Shown here piece by piece: positions 1-5,921 of a DNA stretch of 9,018 nucleotides. Position 1 is the stretch's first letter. Each line of letters begins with the position of its first letter. The notes below the pieces were generated by a model that saw only the letters and a list, made by a program, of their open reading frames with translations, did no database searches and was not told where the DNA came from. This stretch comes from CAZDOD01 sp964506935. Its GTDB lineage: Bacteria > Desulfobacterota > Zymogenia > Zymogenales > Zymogenaceae. The DNA lies in assembly GCA_964506935.1 (NCBI GenBank), contig CAZDOD010000116.1, positions 1-9,018 of the forward strand, given 5' to 3'. Both the position numbers and the translations under genes were made by a program.

Positions 1-1755
1 TGTACCAGTGACCCTGACATCCAGATCTGATGAGAAGTTGTGTGCACAGTATTCTTTCAGGTCAAAGATGAACTCCGTAAGCTCTCTGGAATTCATATGT
101 GTGAGGCGAGCCGATACCGTCCCCTTCTGATAGTTGAAGTCGACGAAACTGTCAAAGTCGTCCGGGTCACCACTAAAAGAATAGAGAAGGAGATACTGTG
201 CCACCAGGTTTCTGTTATCGGGGATTCTGTAAAATTTTGGGTCGCCGTCGTGCATCGCCTTGTTCATGTCCTTTATGAAATCGCATATCGAGATAGTCTT
301 CCTCACCTCGGGCTTCGATTCGAGATATTCCTGAAGCCTCTCCATCTCGCCGAGGACTTCCGGCTCATATAGAGTGCCATCGCTATCACCTTCGATAACT
401 ACGTTTAGGGTACTCGTTCCGGTGAGATTTTCCTGGATGAAAAATGTCGATACATATATGTCGCTCTTCTCCTTGAAATAGCGGATCAGATCGGTCTCCA
501 CTTTTATCCTGAAGATTCCAATCATAGATATTACAACCAAAAATATCGATACAAGTACGACATGAGTTTTATGTCTCCTTGCAAAGTATGAGAGCCTTTC
601 GAGTATCTTGTCTGTGATAAGAAAGGAGGTTTTCTCCCCATCGCCTTTATGTATTTCCAACTTGCTTAGGATAATGGGTATCAGAGTCAGGACTATGATG
701 AAGGCAAACACAACTCCGAAGGCCGTGAAGATACCGAAATCCCTGACCGGGGCTATGTGGCTTATCGCAAGTGAAGAAAAGCCCAGGGCCGTCGTAACCG
801 TGGTCATAAGACACGGGAGCAACATATGGGTTATGGTTGTCCTGATGGAGATGTCTTTATCGGATATGATCGTGTTGTTCTCATTGTAGTGGGCGAAGAT
901 ATGGATACTATGGGCGACGGTTATCACAATAACGAGCGGTGTTAGCATCGAGAGGACGACCGTCATGGGCCTGTCCATCACTGCGACAAATCCAAGGGCC
1001 CAAGATATGCTGAATAAGACCATAAAGAGGGGGATTATCGTGATCTTGATGTTTCTAAAGACTCCGAAGAGTATAACGGCCATAAGTATGAAGGTCAGGG
1101 GTGTAAATATCTTCTGGTCTTTTTTCAAAAAACTACCCATATCCTTTTTTACAACGGGTACTCCGGCAACATAATATTTGATGTCTTTCGGGACCTTTTC
1201 CGAGAGTATCTTCCTGATATCTTGTACGAGAGGATCTGTTACGCTCTGGTCGATCTCATCCTCGGGCAAAATCGCATATATCGCCGTTACCCTCTCTCGA
1301 TCGTCTATCAGATAATTGAGATACAGGGGATTTGAGTAGATTTTTGTTCTGAGCGATTCGATTTCATCGTCGGATTCGGGGAGCTTTTTGATCAACCTTC
1401 CCACCTCGAGGATGCCCTCCGAACCGGTGATCTCCTTGACATTTGTGAGGCTTATAACCTCATCTATCTGTTTTATCCCCTCGAGTGTTCGTGTGATCTC
1501 GTCGATGGTCACAAGGACGGATGTATCGAAGACGTTATCGGTCTCGAGCCCAATAATTATAATCTGATCGCTTCCGAATTCTTTTTGAAATTCCTCAAAA
1601 TATATTTTGTCGGGATCGTTTTCCAGCACCATCCCCTCGACGGAGTTATCAACCCTTAAATCCTTGATCTGATAGCCCAGAAGGATGGTTGCGAGGATTA
1701 TGATTATCGTTATGGGTATGCTTTGCTTCAGTATGAATTCCGTGATCCTGTTCAT
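1..1755 (-). CDS. RND/MMPL-family exporter, C-terminus beyond the window
   Basis: The reading frame is open from the ATG at 1755 to the left edge (585 codons, no stop), so the C-terminal part is missing. Reading the minus strand gives a short N-terminus, TM1 at about residues 13-29, a large extracytoplasmic loop (about 30-210), a block of five hydrophobic segments (about 215-365), another helix at about 395-415 and a second large loop that ends in DVRVTGT, a phrase typical just before the second membrane bundle of RND proteins. TTALGFSSLAISHI followed by PVRDFG (about 322-342) is a hallmark of the MMPL/RND superfamily. Such proteins use the proton gradient to export lipids, hydrophobic compounds or drugs across the inner membrane; the substrate cannot be read here. 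The start lies 7 nt after the pgi stop with only a weak Shine-Dalgarno (GCGGAT), so co-transcription and translational coupling with pgi are likely. About 200 or more residues are probably missing. Confidence 0.9.
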   Translation of the reverse strand, partial: MNRITEFILKQSIPITIIIILATILLGYQIKDLRVDNSVEGMVLENDPDKIYFEEFQKEFGSDQIIIIGLETDNVFDTSVLVTIDEITRTLEGIKQIDEVISLTNVKEITGSEGILEVGRLIKKLPESDDEIESLRTKIYSNPLYLNYLIDDRERVTAIYAILPEDEIDQSVTDPLVQDIRKILSEKVPKDIKYYVAGVPVVKKDMGSFLKKDQKIFTPLTFILMAVILFGVFRNIKITIIPLFMVLFSISWALGFVAVMDRPMTVVLSMLTPLVIVITVAHSIHIFAHYNENNTIISDKDISIRTTITHMLLPCLMTTVTTALGFSSLAISHIAPVRDFGIFTAFGVVFAFIIVLTLIPIILSKLEIHKGDGEKTSFLITDKILERLSYFARRHKTHVVLVSIFLVVISMIGIFRIKVETDLIRYFKEKSDIYVSTFFIQENLTGTSTLNVVIEGDSDGTLYEPEVLGEMERLQEYLESKPEVRKTISICDFIKDMNKAMHDGDPKFYRIPDNRNLVAQYLLLYSFSGDPDDFDSFVDFNYQKGTVSARLTHMNSRELTEFIFDLKEYCAHNFSSDLDVRVTGT

Positions 1756-1762
1756 GATTTAT

Positions 1763-3154
1763 CTATCCGCTCAAAATGTATTTATCCGATTTTTTAGGCC
1801 TCTTTAGAAATTTTTCTCTCTCCGCTTCATATCCAGGTCTCCCCATAATGCCCCAAGTATATTTTTTGCCCTCCTCCACTCCGGGTTGGCCGAAGGGATT
1901 GATCCCAAGTAGATATCCCGTAAAAGTTGTAGCCGAAAAAAAGAAGTAAAATAATGCCCCCAAAGTCTCCTCAGAGATATGTGGTATCTCAATCGTCATT
2001 GATATCCTTCCCTTATATGCGAGGGCGGCCTCAGTTGCCTCTCTCTCCGCGGAAAAAAGATCCCCCAATTTTTTCCCCGAAAGAGATCCGAGTGACTCGA
2101 TATCTTCATAGAGCCTCGGAATCTCGATATCGAAAAGGGGCCCTTTTACCGTAAGAAATGTAATGACCTTATCATCCGGGCCCTCAACAAAGAGTTGAAG
2201 CTGGGAGTGCTGATCGGTAACTCCTATTGTAGCGACCGGGGTCTGACCCATTCCGATCTTTTCCCCTTTTTCTTGCCTTTCTTTTCCAAGACTCTCCGCC
2301 CATATCTGTGCGTACCAGTGTGCAAAATTTTGAAGCTGTGATGAATACGGCATAATAACAGAGATATTTTTGCCCATTTGGTTTGACGCAATATACATGA
2401 GCAGGCCGTAGATGTAGGCAGGATTCTCATTCCAGGGTCTTTTACGCGTAAGTTCATCGAATTTCTTTGCGCCCTTTAGGATTTTTTTTGAATCAATGCC
2501 CATGACTTCCACAGGAAAAAGACCAACGGCTGTGAGTACCGAAAACCTCCCCCCGACATCGGTTGGGACATCAAGTGTCCTGATATTCTCATTTTTAGCG
2601 ATTCTCCGAAGCTCCCCCTTCTTCGGATCGGTGGTGAATATCACCCTCTCCCTATATCCACCTTCGCCCAGCCTTTCGGTGAGTATCCCCTTGATTATCA
2701 TAAACTGGGCGAGTGTCTCTACGGTTCCGCCCGACTTGCTGATAATGTTGAAGGCCGTCTTTTCTATATCTAAAGATTCGATCAACCGGTAGATACAGGA
2801 GGGATCTATATTGTCGGCTACTATTACCTCGATACCTCCGTCTTCGATCTGGTATCTAAGGCCATCTTTTACGGCCTTAGTTCCTAGTGCGGACCCCCCT
2901 ATTCCGAAGACAACCATCGTGTCAAATCTATCCTTTACATATGACGCGGTCTCTTTTATGATCGGCAGATATTCTTCCAGTCTTTCAATATCTAAAAAGA
3001 GGAGCTTTCCATCCTGCCTTTCAGATTCTATTCTGTCTGCGACACCTTTGGCCAGATTATTAAGACTTGAGATATCATCATCTGTAATCCCGTTTTTTGT
3101 CCCAAGAACCGTGGCCATCATATAGTTGTAGTCGAGGTTTAAAAGTTTTTCCAT
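1763..3154 (-). CDS. pgi: Glucose-6-phosphate isomerase
   Basis: Cytoplasmic enzyme that interconverts glucose 6-phosphate and fructose 6-phosphate (EC 5.3.1.9) in glycolysis and gluconeogenesis. The 463 residues match the shorter Bacillus/Thermotoga-like type rather than the roughly 550-residue E. coli type. Visible motifs are the sugar-phosphate-binding GIGGSALG (84-91), SKSGGTVET (139-147), the first PGI signature around DVGGRFSV (199-206), the likely catalytic Glu287 in AESLG, His316 in TDQHSQ, and the second signature NPFGQPGVEEGK (419-430) with catalytic Lys430. All expected active-site residues are present. The chosen ATG at 3154 has an AGAGAGG Shine-Dalgarno about 5 nt upstream; Met12 and Met13 are less well placed. 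It is the first gene of a probable two-gene operon with the downstream RND exporter. The promoter at 3182-3210 carries a perfect palindrome over its -10 box, suggesting a repressor. Confidence 0.97.
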   Translation of the reverse strand: MEKLLNLDYNYMMATVLGTKNGITDDDISSLNNLAKGVADRIESERQDGKLLFLDIERLEEYLPIIKETASYVKDRFDTMVVFGIGGSALGTKAVKDGLRYQIEDGGIEVIVADNIDPSCIYRLIESLDIEKTAFNIISKSGGTVETLAQFMIIKGILTERLGEGGYRERVIFTTDPKKGELRRIAKNENIRTLDVPTDVGGRFSVLTAVGLFPVEVMGIDSKKILKGAKKFDELTRKRPWNENPAYIYGLLMYIASNQMGKNISVIMPYSSQLQNFAHWYAQIWAESLGKERQEKGEKIGMGQTPVATIGVTDQHSQLQLFVEGPDDKVITFLTVKGPLFDIEIPRLYEDIESLGSLSGKKLGDLFSAEREATEAALAYKGRISMTIEIPHISEETLGALFYFFFSATTFTGYLLGINPFGQPGVEEGKKYTWGIMGRPGYEAEREKFLKRPKKSDKYILSG

Positions 3155-3177
3155 ATCGGCCTCTCTTTTTTAATTTA

Positions 3178-3190
3178 GGATAAGTTATCC
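3178..3190. promoter_or_regulatory. Palindrome over the pgi -10 box, candidate operator
   Basis: GGATAA-G-TTATCC is a perfect inverted repeat with 6-bp arms around one central base. It covers the proposed pgi -10 box, the place where a repressor would block transcription. The cognate regulator is unknown. The symmetry is seen directly; the function is inferred. Confidence 0.4.
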
Positions 3191-3210
3191 CATTTTCATA
3201 ATAGTGTCAA
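3182..3210 (-). promoter_or_regulatory. Probable sigma70 promoter of pgi
   Basis: On the minus strand a perfect -35 TTGACA (3205-3210) is followed after 17 nt by TAACTT (3182-3187), a modest -10 box. It lies about 28 nt upstream of the pgi ATG. A perfect 13-bp palindrome (3178-3190) overlaps the -10. Confidence 0.55.
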
Positions 3211-3227
3211 TCTATTACAGAAATCTG

Positions 3228-3258
3228 TTGCATTTGAGCATAAAAAGTGTTATATAAT
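3228..3258 (+). promoter_or_regulatory. Probable sigma70 promoter of the DUF4388-receiver gene
   Basis: TTGCAT (3228-3233) and TATATA (3251-3256) are separated by 17 nt; an exact TATAAT overlaps at 3253-3258 with a 19-nt gap. Transcription would start about 30 nt before the ATG at 3294. Its -35 box is only 17 bp from the divergent pgi -35 box, so the two promoters stand back to back and may influence each other. Confidence 0.5.
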
Positions 3259-3293
3259 AAACAAATCAAACTCCCATATTTTCGATAATTGAT

Positions 3294-4226
3294 ATGGTTG
3301 CAAAAGATACAAACGACTCCCGTCTCGTGATGAAGGGTGTCCTCTCCGTCCTATCGTTGCCGGGTCTTATTCAGACAATCGATACCAAAAAAAATATAAA
3401 GATAATCTTAAAGCCCGAGGCCAAACAGACAGGAATGTTGTTTTTCTCAAAGGGAAAGATCATCCATGCATCCCTTGGAGAAAAAATGAAGGGGAAAAAG
3501 GCATTTTTCAGGATGATGAACTGGAAGGATATCCCTTTTGAGATGTTCGAGCTCATTCGTGATTCCGATACAGAAGAAACCAATATATCTATTGATACAA
3601 AAGAATTGATCTTTGAGGGAACGAGACATGTAGACGAGATGAACAGACTTGAAGGGAGACTTCCCCTCTATTACAAGTTGAAACTGAATGAGGTCGGGCA
3701 TCCAGATCTCAGCGACCAAGAAATGGAGATTTTCAAATTAATAGATACAGGTGATTTTGTAAAGAAGGTCTTAGACAAAAGCCCGAAGGACGATCTCTCT
3801 ATCTATAAGGGACTAGTAAGCCTAACCGATAAAAAGCTCATCACTTTTCTGCAAATAAAAGTCCTCATCATCGATGATAATAAATTTTTCGCCGGTATTG
3901 TAAATGACGTAATGGAGAAACTCTTTAAAAACCTGTTTACCACAATTGTGGTCGATAATGGTGAAAAAGGTATCGATGTCATTGATGGAAATAGTAAACC
4001 CGACCTTGTAATATCAGACCTAGTCATGGAGGGGAAAGACGGTTTTGATGTAATCAATGCAGCAAATAAATATAAGATCCCGATAATAATCCTGACGTCA
4101 GAGAGGAGAAATAGAGATACCATCATGGAAATGGGAGCCGGCTACATGCACAAATCGGTACTGGGCACCGATGAATTTACGGAGGTATTCAAAAAGGCAG
4201 TATTCGATACCCTGACAAGCGATTAA
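3294..4226 (+). CDS. Orphan response regulator: DUF4388 (PATAN)-like plus receiver domain
   Basis: Residues about 14-85 resemble the DUF4388/PATAN domain: a start like GVLSVLSLPGLIQ, then TGMLFFSKGKIIHASLGEKMKGKKAFFRMMNW, the usual pattern of a strand-rich core with a 'G-K-I-x-x-A' turn. Residues about 112-185 look like a helical, winged-helix-like linker. Residues about 187-308 are a CheY-like receiver domain: acidic pair Asp194/Asp195 in LIIDDNKFF, phosphoacceptor Asp242 in LVISDLVMEGKDG, Thr268 in IIILTSE and Lys287 in YMHKS, all expected residues present. It is therefore probably phosphorylated by a histidine kinase, but none is encoded nearby. Proteins of this kind often act in motility, polysaccharide or gene-expression control; no specific output can be assigned. 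The ATG at 3294 has no clear Shine-Dalgarno; Met13 (3330) is an alternative start. The gene appears monocistronic. Confidence 0.85.
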   Translation: MVAKDTNDSRLVMKGVLSVLSLPGLIQTIDTKKNIKIILKPEAKQTGMLFFSKGKIIHASLGEKMKGKKAFFRMMNWKDIPFEMFELIRDSDTEETNISIDTKELIFEGTRHVDEMNRLEGRLPLYYKLKLNEVGHPDLSDQEMEIFKLIDTGDFVKKVLDKSPKDDLSIYKGLVSLTDKKLITFLQIKVLIIDDNKFFAGIVNDVMEKLFKNLFTTIVVDNGEKGIDVIDGNSKPDLVISDLVMEGKDGFDVINAANKYKIPIIILTSERRNRDTIMEMGAGYMHKSVLGTDEFTEVFKKAVFDTLTSD

Positions 4227-4431
4227 TTTGATCTTTGTAAGAGAACGATCTTTATAAGGCTGATTTTGATTTTAGGGCGAAAGCACTTTTAAGTGTGATT
4301 ATGATATTCTAAAGACGAATTTATTCTTTTATTTCCTAAAGTATTTGAACTATTTTTTTAGTAGCTAGTCGAAATTATCATCATTCATCGATCATTTTTT
4401 AGTCGGTACCAAATCTAATAAGGCGATTTAT
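4227..4431. other. AT-rich spacer between two convergent genes
   Basis: This 205-nt gap separates the 3' ends of the receiver-domain gene (plus) and the IHF/HU-like gene (minus). It should hold terminators for both, but I see no strong GC-rich hairpin with a T-tract. CACTTTTAAGTG (4284-4295) is a small perfect palindrome with 5-bp arms that could form a weak hairpin. Directly after the plus-strand stop there are two near-identical 12-mers, GATCTTTGTAAG (4230-4241) and GATCTTTATAAG (4247-4258), spaced 17 nt apart. No coding sequence is apparent. Confidence 0.5.
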
Positions 4432-4707
4432 TTAACCATCAACCCTTTTCTTCAATTCCCTTCCGACCTTAAAGAATGGAAGTTTCTTTTCCTTTACCTC
4501 TATGGTTTCTCCGGTCTTGGGATTTCTGCCCAGATATGGTTTATATTCTTTTATATTGAAACTTCCGAATCCCCTTATTTCTATCTTTCCGTTTGTTTCT
4601 AAGGTTTTTGTCATCTCCTTAAAGATCAGGTTTATGACTAGTTCCGATTTTTTTTGAGTAAGTTTTGTCCTCTTTGCGAGGACCTCGATCAAATCGGATT
4701 TATTCAT
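4432..4707 (-). CDS. IHF-beta/HU-family DNA-binding protein
   Basis: A 91-residue nucleoid protein that bends DNA as a dimer. The family signature is complete: IEIRGFGSFNIKEY (42-55), the beta-arm with GRNPKTGE (60-67) including the Pro63 that intercalates into DNA, and the C-terminal PFFKVGRELKKRV (77-89). The RGFGSF and YxGRNPKTGE wording is closer to IHF-beta than to classical HU, though homodimeric HU-like proteins of deltaproteobacterial type can look the same, so the exact subunit identity is open. The ATG at 4707 has AAGGA 5 nt upstream, a good ribosome binding site. It starts 47 nt downstream of the tRNA-Arg gene on the same strand, with no terminator in between, so it may be transcribed from the tRNA promoter. 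IHF-type proteins assist transcription, recombination and replication. Confidence 0.93.
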   Translation of the reverse strand: MNKSDLIEVLAKRTKLTQKKSELVINLIFKEMTKTLETNGKIEIRGFGSFNIKEYKPYLGRNPKTGETIEVKEKKLPFFKVGRELKKRVDG

Positions 4708-4754
4708 TTTATTCCTTTATGATAGAAATAAATATATAGAAGAGTTGTATTTCT

Positions 4755-4830
4755 TGGTGCCCCCGGCACGAATCGAACGTGCGGCCCACGGATTAGGAAT
4801 CCGTTGCTCTATCCCCTGAGCTACGAGGGC
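4755..4830 (-). tRNA. tRNA-Arg, anticodon CCT
   Basis: The reverse complement folds into a full cloverleaf of 76 nt. The acceptor stem pairs GCCCTCG with CGGGGGC (one G-T pair), the D stem is GCTC/GAGC, the anticodon stem ACGGA/TCCGT encloses the loop TTCCTAA with anticodon CCT, a 5-nt variable loop follows, and the T arm is GCACG-TTCGATT-CGTGC. Discriminator A and a genome-encoded CCA end (4755-4757) are present. It reads the AGG arginine codon, which is common in the neighbouring genes. No repeat of its 3' end and no integrase are seen in the window, so there is no sign of an integrated element. Confidence 0.97.
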
Positions 4831-4873
4831 GAAAAAATGAACAAAATTAGTTATTTATAAAAAACAGGTATTC

Positions 4874-4902
4874 TAATTAACACTTTTCCCAAATCCTGTC
4901 AA
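4874..4902 (-). promoter_or_regulatory. Possible promoter of tRNA-Arg and the IHF/HU gene
   Basis: On the minus strand TTGACA (4897-4902) is followed after 17 nt by TAATTA (4874-4879), a poor -10 box; a better box TAGAAT (4870-4875) lies 21 nt away, which is too far. The site is about 45-70 nt upstream of the tRNA 5' end. The perfect -35 makes it plausible, the -10 leaves doubt. Confidence 0.35.
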
Positions 4903-5037
4903 GGAGATATTTGATTTAAAAAAGATTTTTCATATTTGAGGTGAAAAAAGGTGAAAAGAGAGATAAGAGTCAAAAGATAACGTGATTTTTGAAGACAAAC
5001 AATTATAGTTAAGATAAAAAACACTTAAAGAAAACTG

Positions 5038-5066
5038 TTGACAAGAAATCTAATATGTGTAATAAT
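5038..5066 (+). promoter_or_regulatory. Strong sigma70-like promoter of the PadR-type gene
   Basis: A perfect -35 TTGACA (5038-5043), a 17-nt spacer and AATAAT (5061-5066, 5 of 6 matches to the consensus -10). Transcription would start near 5073, giving a leader of about 145 nt before the ATG at 5219. The start region is covered by the 16-nt motif shared with the synthetase upstream region, consistent with autoregulation. Confidence 0.6.
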
Positions 5067-5069
5067 TCC

Positions 5070-5085
5070 AATATATTAAAATTTT
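5070..5085 (+). repeat. 16-nt motif shared with the synthetase upstream region (copy 1)
   Basis: AATATATTAAAATTTT occurs here just after the PadR-gene -10 box and again, exactly, at 5879-5894. In this copy the symmetry is incomplete. The match suggests a common regulator site; low sequence complexity weakens the argument. Confidence 0.4.
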
Positions 5086-5118
5086 TTCAAATAATTTTTG
5101 AATAGTATTTATTTGAAA
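5085..5118. repeat. 10-bp inverted repeat in the PadR-gene leader
   Basis: TTTCAAATAA (5085-5094) and its exact reverse complement TTATTTGAAA (5109-5118) are separated by 14 nt. The repeat lies about 12-45 nt after the predicted transcription start. It could be an operator or a weak leader hairpin. AT-rich composition makes chance symmetry more likely than usual. Confidence 0.45.
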
Positions 5119-5218
5119 TATTGTTCTTTAAATAGAAAATATAAAATACACTGCTCTAAAAATCGATCATCTAATTGAATTTTTCCTATCCATAAACGGG
5201 GAATATTAAATAGGTAAA

Positions 5219-5734
5219 ATGTTAAAGCTTATACTTGTGGGCCTCCTCATGAGGGAGGATAATCACGGATACAGTCTCCGGAAGATTATAGAGGATGAAC
5301 TATCTACGTTAATCAACGTGGATAACACCTCAATATACTATACACTCAACAAAATGGAAAAGGAGGGTATAGTTACATACAGTACTGTATCCGACTCAAA
5401 GAGGCCACAGAAAAATCTATATTCAATCACCGATAAGGGCAGACGGGTATTCAAAGAGATGCTCCTTTCCAATATGAGCGACAATAAGAGACCCCTCCTC
5501 AACATAGACATCTCTCTTTATTTTATCGATCTATTGGACAAAGAAGAGGCTGCGATAAAGCTTAACGAGAGAGAAAAGGAACTCAGAAAACTCATTTTCA
5601 TCCTCAGATCTCAGGAGAAGGTTTCCCAAAAAAAGGAACCCGAGGGGAAGGAAACAGTAATACTCTCACATAACAGGCGCCTTGCAGAAACTGAGCTTTT
5701 GTTTCTGAAGGATGTATCGAAGAGCTTGAAATAG
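5219..5734 (+). CDS. PadR-family transcriptional regulator
   Basis: A 171-residue cytoplasmic protein whose first ~80 residues form a PadR winged helix: LVGLLMREDNHGYSLRKIIEDEL (helices 1-2), the recognition helix region around NTSIYYTLNKMEKEGIV (36-52) and the wing ending in KNLYSITDKGR (65-75), close to the family pattern 'iYptLxrLexxGlI...YxiTxkG'. Residues about 95-171 are charged and helical, fitting the C-terminal dimerisation arm of PadR proteins. Family members are mostly repressors that respond to small ligands. An in-frame stop at 5207-5209 excludes an upstream start; the Shine-Dalgarno (AGG in TAGGTAAAATG) is weak. It is followed after 187 nt by an acyl-CoA synthetase and an acyltransferase on the same strand, so it probably controls them and itself. 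The ligand, perhaps a fatty acid derivative, is not shown by the sequence. Confidence 0.88.
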   Translation: MLKLILVGLLMREDNHGYSLRKIIEDELSTLINVDNTSIYYTLNKMEKEGIVTYSTVSDSKRPQKNLYSITDKGRRVFKEMLLSNMSDNKRPLLNIDISLYFIDLLDKEEAAIKLNEREKELRKLIFILRSQEKVSQKKEPEGKETVILSHNRRLAETELLFLKDVSKSLK

Positions 5735-5779
5735 CGATATGAAAAAGAGGTTTGGTTTTAAAAAATCTGTTTTAAACTA

Positions 5780-5807
5780 TTTACACTGCACATAATTATG
5801 TTATAAT
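5780..5807 (+). promoter_or_regulatory. Probable promoter of the acyl-CoA synthetase operon
   Basis: TTTACA (5780-5785), a 16-nt spacer and an exact TATAAT (5802-5807). Transcription would start near 5814, giving a leader of about 108 nt. A small palindrome TTGTC-T-GACAA (5808-5818) sits on the predicted start point. A second possible promoter, TTGCAT (5856-5861) with TATATT (5881-5886) at 19 nt, is less well spaced. Confidence 0.55.
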
Positions 5808-5828
5808 TTGTCTGACAATTAAGTTGTT

Positions 5829-5872
5829 CAAAATGCTTTAAAACTTTTTGATTTATTGCATTTTGTTTTTTT
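5829..5872 (+). terminator. Terminator- or attenuator-like hairpin before the acyl-CoA synthetase
   Basis: CAAAATGC (5829-5836) pairs perfectly with GCATTTTG (5858-5865) across a 21-nt loop, and seven Ts follow (5866-5872). The shape is that of an intrinsic terminator, though the stem has only three G-C pairs. It may end PadR transcripts; because a strong promoter lies upstream of it at 5780-5807, it would also act as an attenuator in the synthetase leader. Confidence 0.45.
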
Positions 5873-5879
5873 GGGTTAA

Positions 5880-5901
5880 ATATATTAAAATTTTAATATA
5901 T
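5880..5901. promoter_or_regulatory. Perfect 22-bp AT-only palindrome, candidate operator
   Basis: The left arm ATATATTAAAA (5880-5890) is followed at once by its reverse complement TTTTAATATAT (5891-5901). It ends 20 nt before the synthetase ATG and contains the 16-nt motif (5879-5894) also present at the PadR-gene promoter (5070-5085). A dimeric PadR protein binding here would block transcription or an alternative -10 box. Function is inferred. Confidence 0.45.
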
Positions 5902-5921
5902 AACTTACAATAGGAGATGCT

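Larger units (their letters stand above)
4831..5218. other. AT-rich 388-nt divergent intergenic region
   Basis: The region lies between the minus-strand tRNA-Arg and the plus-strand PadR-type gene. It holds a possible minus-strand promoter near the tRNA, a strong plus-strand promoter (5038-5066), a 16-nt motif shared with the next intergenic region (5070-5085) and a 10-bp inverted repeat (5085-5118). A very short frame that could start with GTG at about 4944 (14 codons) is not credible as a gene. I see no RNA gene, although an unrecognised small RNA or leader structure cannot be excluded. Confidence 0.6.

Noticed and set aside
40..1174. Plus-strand open frames at 40-372, 608-889 and 965-1174
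   Set aside because: They lie opposite the continuous, clearly RND-like minus-strand frame and show no recognisable protein features.
1804..3125. Open frames on both strands inside the pgi gene
   Set aside because: All overlap the complete pgi coding sequence in other frames; their residue make-up is not protein-like.
3371..4126. Minus-strand frames opposite the DUF4388-receiver gene
   Set aside because: Antisense shadows of a gene with intact domain motifs; no ribosome binding sites or family matches.
4755..4830. tRNA-Arg as an integration (att) site for a mobile element
   Set aside because: No second copy of the tRNA 3' end, no integrase and no phage or element genes occur in the window.
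5735..5778. Terminator directly after the PadR gene (TTTTAAA-rich repeat near 5756-5778)
   Set aside because: The arms GTTTTAAA and TTTTAAAC do not pair perfectly, have almost no G-C pairs and lack a following T-tract.
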